Made by a program: the position numbers and the translations under genes. This document shows positions 26,809 to 34,956 of a stretch of 64,000 bases of DNA, piece by piece. How positions within the stretch are numbered: position 1 is the stretch's first letter; each line of letters begins with the position of its first letter. Source of the DNA: Heliomarina sp018223035 (GTDB lineage: Bacteria > Pseudomonadota > Alphaproteobacteria > Rhodobacterales > Rhodobacteraceae). Location: positions 1 to 64,000 of the forward strand of contig JAAEZD010000009.1 of assembly GCA_018223035.1 (NCBI GenBank), given 5' to 3'. Under the pieces are notes generated by a model. It was not told the origin of the DNA. It saw only the letters and a list, made by a program, of their open reading frames with translations, and did not search any database.

Positions 26809-27885
26809 TCAGTTCAGAACGGTGAATTCGATCCGCCGGTTGCGGGCCTTGTTCTCCCGACTGTCATTGGGCCGGACGGGGCGGGCTTCGCCATAGCCGA
26901 CGATGTGCATCCGTGCCGTCGGAATGCCCTTGGATTTTAGATAAGCCGCGACCGCGCCGGCTCGGCGCTCACTAAGCCTTTGATTTGCCACGTCGCTGCC
27001 ATCCGAATCCGTATGTCCCCCGATCTCGATATCAAGCTCCGGGCAGCGGTTCACGATGTCATAGAGATTATCGAGCAGGGGAAAGCTGTCGTTGGACAAC
27101 CGCGCGCTGGCCGGCGTGAAATTGATATTGCCGGTCCGCGAGAGGATCTCGAAACGACCAACACAGGCTTCGCGATCAAGGTTTCCCTTGGTCTCCAGCG
27201 CCGCCGTCCGTGGCACATCGGTGCTCGCAAGCTGGTCCACCTGCGGCGGCGGAGTGCCGGGGCTGGCGCGGTCAAAAACGAAATCGAAACTGACGATGCC
27301 CACCGGGACGATATCCACCTTGGCCGCGTCCTGGAGTTTGCCGCGCCCGTCTTCAAGGTTGAAATCCACCAGTTTCAGCGCAATCGGTGTCGTCGCCGAG
27401 ACGTTCACCCGGTCGTTGCTCATCAGCGTGACAGCCACTTCGGCGCTGCGTTCCACGGTGACACCATGCAGGGTCAGGGTATAGGGCAGTTCGATCATCT
27501 TGCGCCGTGTGCTGTGAAGATCGCGCAGCATGTCGGGATCGAGCTGAACCGTGATGATCGATTCCGGATGGTTGAAGGTTTCAAAAAACAGGAACCGCAT
27601 CCGGACGTTGCGCAGGTCGATGCTGGTATCCACAGAATCCATCAACACGCGGATCTGCGCCTTGCCGTCCTTGGTGATCAGTCCTGACAGGGTCGCGAAA
27701 CGGCTGGTTTCGGCCACGTTGCCCTTTTTGATCGAAAGAAACCGCAGATCCGACGCCTCGGCATCCAGCGTCCAGCCGTTTTCGAAAGGGTCGATGGTTT
27801 GCGCCGCCGCCAGTCCTGCAAGGCAAAAAACCAGGACAAGCGCACTTGCCCAGCGGAACAACCTGATATCAGGGAGTTTGAACAT
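26809..27885 (-). CDS. Exported YceI-like plus OmpA C-terminal two-domain protein
   Basis: This is a 358-residue protein. The signal peptide is MFKLPDIRLFRWASALVLVFCLAGLAAA. Residues ~35-210 look like a YceI lipocalin-type domain (WTLDAEASDLRFLSIKKG at the start, SIDLRNVRMRFLFFE, then PYTLTLHGVTV). After a Pro-rich linker come residues ~250-358, an OmpA-like peptidoglycan-binding domain with IEIGGHTDSDGSDVANQRLS and ENKARNRRIEF. It is probably periplasmic, anchored to the cell wall, and may bind a lipid-like ligand. GGAGG lies six bases before the ATG. It is divergent from the caspase-like gene. Joining YceI to OmpA in one chain is not a common textbook arrangement. Confidence 0.85.
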   Translation of the reverse strand: MFKLPDIRLFRWASALVLVFCLAGLAAAQTIDPFENGWTLDAEASDLRFLSIKKGNVAETSRFATLSGLITKDGKAQIRVLMDSVDTSIDLRNVRMRFLFFETFNHPESIITVQLDPDMLRDLHSTRRKMIELPYTLTLHGVTVERSAEVAVTLMSNDRVNVSATTPIALKLVDFNLEDGRGKLQDAAKVDIVPVGIVSFDFVFDRASPGTPPPQVDQLASTDVPRTAALETKGNLDREACVGRFEILSRTGNINFTPASARLSNDSFPLLDNLYDIVNRCPELDIEIGGHTDSDGSDVANQRLSERRAGAVAAYLKSKGIPTARMHIVGYGEARPVRPNDSRENKARNRRIEFTVLN

Positions 27886-28099
27886 GATTTTCCTCCGATC
27901 GTGACTTTCTCACCGCTAGCCGCCCGGAAAAGCCACCGCTATAACGACTTATCAGGACACTATGGGCTATGATAAGGAAAAGCCCTGTGAAGTCTTAAAA
28001 AAGGCCAAATAAATGTCGAACTTTACGGACATTGTGGCATTCGGATCGGGCAACAATCCTTGTGAACGGTTGCAGGGAAAGGCAAGACAGGAATAATCC
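27886..28099. promoter_or_regulatory. Divergent intergenic region, AT-richer
   Basis: The 214 bases between the YceI-OmpA gene and the caspase-like gene are AT-richer than their surroundings (around 27960-28040), so both promoters are likely here. No specific -35/-10 pair or operator could be chosen. Confidence 0.3.
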
Positions 28100-29578
28100 G
28101 TGCGAGCAATCGTAAGACTATCATTTCTCCTCATGACGCTGATCGTCGGAGTCGCTTTTGCCAATCCGCTGCGGGCCGAGAAACGCATCGCGCTGGTTGT
28201 CGGCAACTCTGCCTACGGGACGGTTTCACCGCTTGAAAATCCTGCCCGGGACGCCCGGCTTGTGGCCGAAACGTTGGAAACGCTTGGTTTTGACGTCACT
28301 CTGCTTGTCGACAGTTCCCAGATCGACATGAAGCGCGGCATCGCGCACTTCGGCCGCGCCCTGCGCGACGCTGGCAGCGACGCCACAGGGCTGTTCTACT
28401 ACGCGGGTCATGGCGTTCAGTCATTTGGCTCGAACTACCTGTTGCCAGTCGATGTGGCGGTAAGCGATGCCGCCGATCTCGACCTCGTCGCTGTCGAGGC
28501 GCAGTCGGTCCTGCGGCAGATGTATTCAGCACGCAACAAGACCAATATCGTCATCCTCGACGCCTGTCGTAACAACCCGTTCAGCGACATTCCCGCCTTC
28601 AATGACAACGGCCTTGCCGAAATGCAGGCGCCCACCGGTACGTTTCTGGCCTACGCCACTGCGCCGGGGGCGGTCGCGCTGGACGGTCTCGACGGTAACA
28701 GCCCGTTCACACAGGCTTTTGCCCGCCTGATGACCTCGCCCGGCATGCCCATCGAACAGATGTTCAAGCAGGTCCGCGTGGATGTGATCGAAAAAACAAA
28801 CGGCCTCCAGACGCCTTGGGATGCGTCCTCGCTAACCAGCAATTTCGCCTTTGCCGAGGCACCGGTGCAAAGCAGCGCCGACCTTGAGGCACAGCAGTTC
28901 TGGAGGTCGGTACAGGCTTCACGCGACCCGTTGCAGATCATGCTCTTCCTGCGTGGCTACGCCGACAGCGCCTATGCTTCCGAGGCCAAGGCGCTTTTGG
29001 CCGAGGTGATGGAGGCTGAACTGGCCGGCAATACGCCGACGGCCTCCCCCCCCGTGATTGAAGGGCCCTCCGAGGCCGAGCAGCAGATGTTCGAAGCCGC
29101 GCAGGCCAACCCGAGTGAAGAGGCTTATGCCGGCTATCTCGAAGCCTATCCGCAAGGCGTTTTTGCCGAATTCGCCCAGCAGGAACTGGCCGCGCTGCGC
29201 GAAAAGAACGGCAATGACCCGGTCGGCACCGGCCCGATTGAGACCGCCGAGGTTCCGACCCCGTCCGAGGAAGTCATGACGCCGGGTATCGTCACGTTCG
29301 AGACCCCGTTGATCGCGGAACAGCCACTTGTCGATGGCAAGACCATCGCGCAGTTGATCGAAGCCACGCCGCTCTTTCCGCCAATCGAAGGGCTGCCGGA
29401 AAGCTATTGGAAAGATCAGCATTGCTCGAACTGCCATGAATGGACGCGGGAGCGGATCTGCACGCAGGCCAACACCTATCTCAGCTTGAACATGCAGCGT
29501 TCGCTCGACAAGGCGCACCCGTTTGGCGGCTCCCTGAAGCGCAATCTCAAGGCATGGGCCGCAGGTGGCTGCCAGTAA
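28100..29578 (+). CDS. Exported caspase-family (C14-like) peptidase with C-terminal CxxCH motif
   Basis: The protein has 492 residues, starting at GTG 28100 seven bases after AGGA. A signal peptide (about 1-26) precedes a caspase-like domain: ALVVGNSAYG, then the catalytic His104 in YYAGHGVQ and Cys156 in ILDACRNNPF. The middle (260-400) is an acidic linker with a short repeat-like region (DPLQIMLFLRGYADSAYA). The last 60 residues contain HCSNCHEW (CxxCH at 442-446) with further Cys at 454 and 491. This is formally a c-type heme motif in an exported protein, or else a zinc or disulfide site. It converges on the DUF4384/ExbBD operon at the edge of the T6SS island, so a role there is plausible. 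Confidence 0.88.
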   Translation: MRAIVRLSFLLMTLIVGVAFANPLRAEKRIALVVGNSAYGTVSPLENPARDARLVAETLETLGFDVTLLVDSSQIDMKRGIAHFGRALRDAGSDATGLFYYAGHGVQSFGSNYLLPVDVAVSDAADLDLVAVEAQSVLRQMYSARNKTNIVILDACRNNPFSDIPAFNDNGLAEMQAPTGTFLAYATAPGAVALDGLDGNSPFTQAFARLMTSPGMPIEQMFKQVRVDVIEKTNGLQTPWDASSLTSNFAFAEAPVQSSADLEAQQFWRSVQASRDPLQIMLFLRGYADSAYASEAKALLAEVMEAELAGNTPTASPPVIEGPSEAEQQMFEAAQANPSEEAYAGYLEAYPQGVFAEFAQQELAALREKNGNDPVGTGPIETAEVPTPSEEVMTPGIVTFETPLIAEQPLVDGKTIAQLIEATPLFPPIEGLPESYWKDQHCSNCHEWTRERICTQANTYLSLNMQRSLDKAHPFGGSLKRNLKAWAAGGCQ

Positions 29579-29606
29579 AAAGCCGGTGCACAGGGCGTCT
29601 GACATC

Positions 29607-29635
29607 TGTACACCCCCTGTACACCCCCCCGTACA
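29607..29635. repeat. Three phased GTACA palindromes between convergent genes
   Basis: TGTACA occurs at 29607-29612 and 29618-29623, and CGTACA at 29630-29635, separated by C-runs; the spacing is 11 and 12 bases. They lie between the caspase-like gene and the DUF4384 gene. Function is unknown. Confidence 0.4.
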
Positions 29636-29689
29636 TCGGAATGACGGTTTCTCGGCTTTGCGACCCCCTGCCGGGTCAGTGGCGAGGGT

Positions 29690-31306
29690 TCATTCCTCGG
29701 CGGTGGTCACAAAGAAATAGACCCACTCGCCCTTAAAGTCCGGGTATTGCCGTCGTGCTTCGGCCACGCGGAATTTCAACCAGTCGAGATAGGGCGCCGC
29801 AGGTTCGACCAGCGGTCGAAGCCCGTCGTAAAGCGGTTCCGACGCGGCAAAAGCCACGGCAATTTCCTGACCGTAAGGTGGGCCGATGAAAAGCCGCAGA
29901 CCGGTCTCTTCATCGCTTGCGGTGCCGATCCGCAGGGCAGTGTCCGCTTCGGCGCGGGTCAGTGGAGACTGGTTGTTCGGCGAGAGGTGCAGCACGTTCC
30001 CGTCAGCGTCGAAGTAATCGACATAGACATAAGCCGCATAGTCAGGGGCGGTGATGTCAAAGAACAACCGTTCATTCTTGACGAAATCCAGCACGCGAGC
30101 GTGGGTGTCTTCGCCGATCAACAGCGGGTTGGTGATCTGGTCGGTGGACTGCGGAAGGCCGACATTGCCGATGCCGGAAAGCGCGCCGCATTGCGGTCGA
30201 GGCAGGATCAGGATGTCGTCCGAAATAGTGATATCGGCGCCCATCTGGTCGCGCAGCGCGGCAAGGACCGGGGCGCGCAGATCGCCTTCGGGTACGTGAC
30301 CTTTGACCGTGAGACTCGTGGTTTCAGGGTCGAAGCTGACCTGCAGACGCGAGCAGGGCACCTGCGCGAGAAGCGCCGAGACTCCGTCACGCAGCGGATC
30401 GCCACCGCCGGTGACGTCACCCGGTTCCATGAAGCTCTCAAAGGCGGCGAGCGATGCCGGGTCGATACCGTCCCCGCCGCCGGGAAAGGCCAGCGTCGCG
30501 CGGATCTGGTCCGGTTGGCTTTCGCTTTCAGGGAGGGGTGCGGATTTGGTGGCCAAAGCCGCAACCGTGTCCGGCGTCGCGGGTGCGGTGCTCAGCGTCG
30601 AGGTGGTGGCGGTCGCCGGGGAAATGGGCTGTGCAACGGCTCCGCTTGAAGGCACCGCGGGAGCATTGGCGGACAGCGCGGCCAGCGTCACGGCGGGGCT
30701 GCTGCTCGAGGCAAGCGCGGTGCCGGGGTGTTGGATCGCAGCCGTCGTCTGAACCGGCAGGATGGCGGGCGTGATCCCTTCGGCGGTTGCAACCTTCGTT
30801 TTGACGAGCGCTGAGGTGACGGTCGCGCTGGGTAGGGACGTGGCTTCGGGAGGCGTGAGGCTTCCAGATCTTTGAACCGGCGCTTGGGTCGCCGCGACCT
30901 TGCTGGAGCCGAGCGCGGAATCGCCAAGGCGCATGGGTTCGGGCGTGGCGAGCAACGCGGTTTCGGCCGGGGTTTCTGCCTCAGCCAACGGTGCGGCGGT
31001 CGCCTGCTCTGCGCTCAGACGCGCGCCTGAGGGCGGCTCGGCGGGGCGGGCTGCGGACTGCGGGATCGTGCCGGACCCGAGCCGGTCGCCCTCGGCTGTC
31101 TCCGCGGGGGCTTCGGGAGCGTCGGGGTGGGCCTCAGTCGCCTCACTGCGATCCAGCGCGTAAGATTCGACCTGCATCTCGGTCTGCGGACGAGGCTGGT
31201 CATCGATGGGATCGGGACGTAGCGCGATCATCAGCGCCGCCCCGGCCCCGGCGTGAAAAACCAGCGAAGCGGCGAACCCGGCGGTCCAGAGTGCGGCCTG
31301 TTTCAT
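29690..31306 (-). CDS. TonB-shaped inner-membrane protein with C-terminal DUF4384 domain
   Basis: This is a 538-residue protein. The N-terminus MKQAALWTAGFAASLVFHAGAG forms one span, as in TonB/TolA. It is followed by ~280 residues rich in Ala, Pro, Glu, Ser and Thr that could cross the periplasm. A BON-like domain (about 315-385: SRLQVSFDPETTSLTVKGHV, cysteine at each end) then leads into a DUF4384-type domain (about 405-520: YVYVDYFDADGNVLHLSPNN, then GQEIAVAFAASEPLYDGLRP). Its ATG overlaps the stop of the second ExbD gene by four bases. By topology and operon it probably takes the place of TonB in a proton-driven complex, but no TonB C-terminal domain is present. Confidence 0.8.
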   Translation of the reverse strand: MKQAALWTAGFAASLVFHAGAGAALMIALRPDPIDDQPRPQTEMQVESYALDRSEATEAHPDAPEAPAETAEGDRLGSGTIPQSAARPAEPPSGARLSAEQATAAPLAEAETPAETALLATPEPMRLGDSALGSSKVAATQAPVQRSGSLTPPEATSLPSATVTSALVKTKVATAEGITPAILPVQTTAAIQHPGTALASSSSPAVTLAALSANAPAVPSSGAVAQPISPATATTSTLSTAPATPDTVAALATKSAPLPESESQPDQIRATLAFPGGGDGIDPASLAAFESFMEPGDVTGGGDPLRDGVSALLAQVPCSRLQVSFDPETTSLTVKGHVPEGDLRAPVLAALRDQMGADITISDDILILPRPQCGALSGIGNVGLPQSTDQITNPLLIGEDTHARVLDFVKNERLFFDITAPDYAAYVYVDYFDADGNVLHLSPNNQSPLTRAEADTALRIGTASDEETGLRLFIGPPYGQEIAVAFAASEPLYDGLRPLVEPAAPYLDWLKFRVAEARRQYPDFKGEWVYFFVTTAEE

Positions 31307-31710
31307 GGTGCGGCGCCCGGCGTAACCACCAGTACCACATCGCGGAAACCAATGGCCTCGGCGCGCCCGACAAGGGGCAGCACATGGCGAAGTTCGGCGT
31401 CGCGATGGGCGTTGATGCGCAGCATCAGATCCGGGTCCTCGGCGAGCAAAGCGGCAAACGCGCTCTCCAGATCCGCCCCAATAACTTCGCGCCCGTCGAG
31501 CGCGAGATCGCCAGCCTCCGACACCGACAGTGTCGCGCCACCGGCTGGCATGTTGGCCCCGGTTTCGGCCTGAGGCGGGGTGACGTCGAAGGGGGCCGTG
31601 GCATCCATGCGCCCGATCAACATGAAAAATACCAGCAGGAAAAACACCACGTCGATCAGAGCGATGATGGTCTCGGCCTGCGGGTTGGGGGTGCGGCGGG
31701 TGAGTTTCAT
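31303..31710 (-). CDS. ExbD/TolR-like proton-channel subunit (second copy)
   Basis: The protein has 135 residues. A short cytoplasmic N-terminus precedes the single span IIALIDVVFFLLVFFML with the conserved proton-carrying Asp20. A periplasmic domain of the ExbD/TolR fold follows (LALDGREV, then LRINAHRDAELRHVLPLVG). It overlaps the first ExbD gene and the DUF4384 gene by four bases each, so translation is coupled. Its sequence differs clearly from the other ExbD copy, suggesting a heteromeric complex rather than a recent duplication. Confidence 0.93.
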   Translation of the reverse strand: MKLTRRTPNPQAETIIALIDVVFFLLVFFMLIGRMDATAPFDVTPPQAETGANMPAGGATLSVSEAGDLALDGREVIGADLESAFAALLAEDPDLMLRINAHRDAELRHVLPLVGRAEAIGFRDVVLVVTPGAAP

Positions 31711-32129
31711 GGCCGCGCCTCGAGCCGGACGACGCGAAGCCGGGTCGCGCCAGCGCGGGTAGCCTGATCCATCACCGAGATCAGCGCCTGCGTGGTCGCA
31801 CCGCCCGAGGGCAGGATCAGCAGGCGGGTCAGTGGTTCGCTGAGCAATTGTCCTTCGAGAAAGCGTGCGAGTTCCTGCGCGGAAAGCGGCTGGCCGCGCA
31901 GCACGGGGATGCCGTCCGCGCCGATGCGCAACATGACCGTGGGCGCGGGACCTGACCCGGTGCCGGTTGACCCATCGGCGGTCCGGGCGGCGGGGATCAT
32001 GTCGAGGTCGAGATAGGTCGAAGTGACCATGAAAAAGACCAGCAGGATCATCATCACGTCGATCATCGGCACCAGCGAAATCAGCGGGCCGGTTCGGGTG
32101 GGACGTTTCAGCGTGACCGGGCTCGCCAT
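31707..32129 (-). CDS. ExbD/TolR-like proton-channel subunit (first copy)
   Basis: The protein has 140 residues. The span SLVPMIDVMMILLVFFMV contains the conserved Asp24 that carries the proton in this family. It is followed by a periplasmic domain with VMLRIGADGIPVLRGQPLS and a C-terminal VMDQATRAGATRLRVV helix-strand pair. It lies 16 bases after the ExbB-like gene and overlaps the second ExbD gene by four bases. With the ExbB-like subunit it should form an ion channel that uses proton-motive force to move a partner protein in the periplasm. Confidence 0.94.
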   Translation of the reverse strand: MASPVTLKRPTRTGPLISLVPMIDVMMILLVFFMVTSTYLDLDMIPAARTADGSTGTGSGPAPTVMLRIGADGIPVLRGQPLSAQELARFLEGQLLSEPLTRLLILPSGGATTQALISVMDQATRAGATRLRVVRLEARP

Positions 32130-32145
32130 TGGCCTGCCTTTGTTG

Positions 32146-32769
32146 TCAGAGGCTCGGATTCTGGTCGACGAGCATAAGCTCGCCCACCGCGCTTTCGATC
32201 ATCTGCGCCGAGCGGTCGATCCGTGCGGAAAGCAGACCGGCGGCGACTGCGGCGGGAATGGCGACCAGCAGCCCAGCCGCGGTCGTCAGCAGCGCCTGCC
32301 AGATCCCGCCAGCAAGGACAGATGCGTTCGCCGCACCCTCGGCCATTTCAAGCTGCTGGAAGGACTGGATCATCCCAGTTACCGTGCCGAGCAGCCCCAG
32401 CAGGGGCGAGATCATCGCGATCAGTTCGAGCAGACGGATCATTGTGTTCATCTGCGCCAGTTCTTCGTTGCCGCGCCGGGTCAGTTCGGCGTCGAGCGGC
32501 GCGCCGGAGAAACCGCCCGCCAGAGCACGCATCGCATAGGCGGTGATCCGGTCGGCAGGGGATTTGCCGGTTTCGAGCGTTTTGCGAGCCGCCTGCTTGT
32601 CGCCGGATTTCCATTGCTCGAACGCTTGGGCGCGTAGGTCAGCTCCGGAACGCGCATTCCAGAGCTGTCCGATTTTCACTACGATCAGCGCCAGCGAGAG
32701 CAGCGACAGCAGCGCGAGGATCACGATGATCGGGCCGCCGGTGCCTAGGGCGCTGAACGAGTTTGGCAT
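32146..32769 (-). CDS. MotA/TolQ/ExbB-family proton-channel subunit
   Basis: The protein has 207 residues with three spans: residues ~12-34, ~115-140 (LIAMISPLLGLLGTVTGMIQ, the hallmark helix) and ~155-185 (IWQALLTTAAGLLVAIPAAVAA). The cytoplasmic domain between the first two spans is short, as in ExbB. It is the channel-forming partner of the two ExbD-like proteins downstream. It starts three bases after the stop of a small exported protein gene in the six-gene minus-strand operon divergent from the T6SS genes. It is not TolQ proper, because no tolA, tolB or pal follows. Confidence 0.94.
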   Translation of the reverse strand: MPNSFSALGTGGPIIVILALLSLLSLALIVVKIGQLWNARSGADLRAQAFEQWKSGDKQAARKTLETGKSPADRITAYAMRALAGGFSGAPLDAELTRRGNEELAQMNTMIRLLELIAMISPLLGLLGTVTGMIQSFQQLEMAEGAANASVLAGGIWQALLTTAAGLLVAIPAAVAAGLLSARIDRSAQMIESAVGELMLVDQNPSL

Positions 32770-32772
32770 CGC

Positions 32773-33210
32773 TTACTTCACCAGCGAGGCCGAGGTTTTG
32801 CTTGCCAGCGTCACCATCGGAAAGCAATCCGTCTCTTCACCGTTCTGCGGACGGCACGAGGTGATTTCGTGCAACAGGATTTCCGAGATATCGGTGCAGG
32901 CGATTTCCGGAATTTCAAAGAGTTTCAGCGTGGTGCGCGAAACCGGCAGGGGGGCCGCGTCGATCGAGAGCAGGCGGTCGATGACTCCCTGTCCGTCGAG
33001 TATGGCGAGGCTCATCTCGAAGCCTTCAAAGCTGTTGTCGGTATCGTTGCGGAACAGGAAGTAAGAGCGGCAGCCGCCGCCCTCGATCTGTTCAAACTTG
33101 TTGAGCTCTACCGTCAGCCCGTTCCCCGAGTCGGTGTCCTGTGCCAGTGCGGGCAGGCAGGTGGCGAGGCCGATCAGGGCCGCGCCGGTAAGGGATTTGA
33201 AAGTCAGCAT
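32773..33210 (-). CDS. Small exported protein of the ExbBD operon
   Basis: The protein has 145 residues. The signal peptide is MLTFKSLTGAALIGLATCLPALAQ. The mature domain begins GLTVELNKFEQIEGGGCRSYFLFRN and contains an even spread of beta strands and four cysteines (GGGCRS, EIACTD, TSCRPQ, ETDCFP), probably forming two disulfides. I recall small periplasmic proteins of this pattern beside ExbB/ExbD genes in other alphaproteobacteria, but their job is unknown. The gene is three bases upstream of the ExbB-like gene and 23 bases downstream of the 514-residue T6SS-associated gene. Confidence 0.8.
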   Translation of the reverse strand: MLTFKSLTGAALIGLATCLPALAQDTDSGNGLTVELNKFEQIEGGGCRSYFLFRNDTDNSFEGFEMSLAILDGQGVIDRLLSIDAAPLPVSRTTLKLFEIPEIACTDISEILLHEITSCRPQNGEETDCFPMVTLASKTSASLVK

Positions 33211-33233
33211 GCGATTCCTCCGGGCTAGCTGTA

Positions 33234-34778
33234 TCAGGCGGCCAGGGCCGTGCTGACCTCGTCGAGCGACTGAAGCGCGCTGCCCCGGATGTTCGTCTGC
33301 ACGAAACCATTTTCATCCACGTCATGGAAGAAGGGGGAATCCAGCACGGTGCGATAGGTGGCGATGATGTCACGCGCCTGCGACTTGAGCGCCTCGCGTT
33401 CCGGACCATCTGGGGCATCGACCAGCTTTTCCAGCGTGTCTTCGAGATTGGTGTCGATTCCGTCGAGATAGTCGAAGAGGACCGAGGATTTTGATGAGAC
33501 CTCTTCGAGCCCTTCGATATCGCGGGTGGCGGCATCGATGGCGGATTTCAGGCCTTCCAGTTCCTTTTTCAGCGACTGGCGGGTCTTGATCCAGGCAAGG
33601 CGCGACTTGACGTAGGGCACGACATTGTCGGGGATTGCCTCGCGGGCCTCGTCGGCGGCAGCGTTGGTGGTCGCGGATTGCGCGGCTTTCAGCAGTTCGG
33701 CGATGCGGGGGACCGAGGCCAGTGCCTTGTCAAAGGCTCCATCTGCGGCCATGTCCTTGGCGTAATTGAAGGCACGGTTGATCCCGTCGAGATCGCCGCG
33801 TTTCTCGGTCATCGCCTTGTCGACAAGCGGTTGCAGCTTGGCCTCGGCAGCGGCCCATTTGGCGGCGTTGGGGTCGGTTGCTTCTGGCGCGGTGGTTTGC
33901 TGCTTGTTCACAGCGGCTTCGATCTTGGTCAGCATCTGGTCGGCGGTGCCAAGTTCCTGCGCCTTGATGGATTTCGCAGCCGTGCCCAGCGCGGCCAGCA
34001 ATTTGCCCTTGGCGGGTTCCGCCATCGTGTCGATGGTCTGCTTGAGCGAACTCGCGCGAGCGGCGAGTGCACGGGCATCCGGCGCGCCGGGTTCCGGGGG
34101 CGGAGGGGCGGCCGGTGCGGTGGCACCAAGCCTGGCGATGGCGGTTTCCAGCGCGGTGATGGTCTGGTCCGCCTTGGTGAGATCATCGGCCTTGATCTGC
34201 GAGACCGCCGCGCCCATCGCGGCTTTCAGTTTCTCGGCGGCGGGAGCGGGTGCGCCCACGATGGCGGGCTGGATTGCCTTGAGCCGTGCGGCGAGTTCTT
34301 TTGGGTCGAATGCCGGGGTGGTATCGGAATCAGTCTCTTCATCCGTTACGGTATTAACGTCATCCGTATTAACTTCGGCATCCGTATTTTCATCGTCACC
34401 ATCGAATTCCGCATCGACTGGCAATTCCTCGATCTCGGATTCCAGCGTGTTTCCGTCGGCATCGAGAATAACGACATTAACCGAGATTTTCTGGGTCTTG
34501 AAATACATCTTGAGCGTTTTGGCCATTTTCGGCACGACCCGCTCGCAGGTCATTTCGACGATTTTGCCTTTGACCTCGAAAGTGCCGAAAGACACTTTCG
34601 GCGCGGTACCTTCGGCCTTGGCGGCTTTCCCAAGAATGGTGGGTGACTTGCGGCGATCGATCATCACCACATGCTCCTCCATCTTCTTGCCGGGACAGAA
34701 AGCGAATGGCATCGTTTGCTTCTTTCCCAGCTTTATCAATTTCTTGAGTTCCGGGCCTTCTGTCTTTGAACTGGCCAT
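33234..34778 (-). CDS. T6SS-associated protein of unknown function with internal helical repeats
   Basis: This is a 514-residue protein with no signal peptide. Residues 1-120 form a compact domain (KKQTMPFAFCPGKKMEEHVV, then VSFGTFEVKGKIVEMTCE and KTLKMYFKTQKISVNVVILD). An acidic Asp/Glu/Thr/Asn linker occupies ~120-155. Two similar ~60-residue helical segments follow (AAEKLKAAMGAAVSQIKADD and AKGKLLAALGTAAKSIKAQE), which indicates internal duplication. The C-terminal third is long-helical or coiled coil. I recall the N-terminal domain from T6SS loci of other proteobacteria but know no function. It heads the minus-strand operon divergent from tssA; a cytosolic effector, chaperone or regulator are all possible. 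Confidence 0.75.
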   Translation of the reverse strand: MASSKTEGPELKKLIKLGKKQTMPFAFCPGKKMEEHVVMIDRRKSPTILGKAAKAEGTAPKVSFGTFEVKGKIVEMTCERVVPKMAKTLKMYFKTQKISVNVVILDADGNTLESEIEELPVDAEFDGDDENTDAEVNTDDVNTVTDEETDSDTTPAFDPKELAARLKAIQPAIVGAPAPAAEKLKAAMGAAVSQIKADDLTKADQTITALETAIARLGATAPAAPPPPEPGAPDARALAARASSLKQTIDTMAEPAKGKLLAALGTAAKSIKAQELGTADQMLTKIEAAVNKQQTTAPEATDPNAAKWAAAEAKLQPLVDKAMTEKRGDLDGINRAFNYAKDMAADGAFDKALASVPRIAELLKAAQSATTNAAADEAREAIPDNVVPYVKSRLAWIKTRQSLKKELEGLKSAIDAATRDIEGLEEVSSKSSVLFDYLDGIDTNLEDTLEKLVDAPDGPEREALKSQARDIIATYRTVLDSPFFHDVDENGFVQTNIRGSALQSLDEVSTALAA

Positions 34779-34956
34779 ATTCGTTAACCTTTATTGTGTG
34801 ATCTAAAAGCAATTGACTTTGAGAAAACGATAAGGCTGACTTGGGGTCAAGCCATTGTTTTATTAGTAAGTGTGAACTCGATTGCAGAGGCCGAAACCGG
34901 GGGCGGGCTTTGATCATTCGGGTAGGCCCAGAAATACCATCGCAGGGATAGGCGAA
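34779..34956. promoter_or_regulatory. Divergent promoter region of the T6SS and ExbBD operons
   Basis: This is an AT-rich 178-base spacer. On the minus strand TTGACC (34850-34845) and TTTTCT (34827-34822) are 17 bases apart and about 45 bases before the minus-strand ATG, a weak sigma-70-like match. On the plus strand only poor matches are seen (TTGGGG at 34841 with TAGTAA at 34864). No convincing sigma-54 box (GG-N10-GC with TGGCAC/TTGC) was found. Confidence 0.4.

Noticed and set aside
29690..33210. Tol-Pal system
   Set aside because: ExbB/ExbD-like subunits are present but no TolA, TolB, Pal or YbgF genes follow; the third partner ends in DUF4384.
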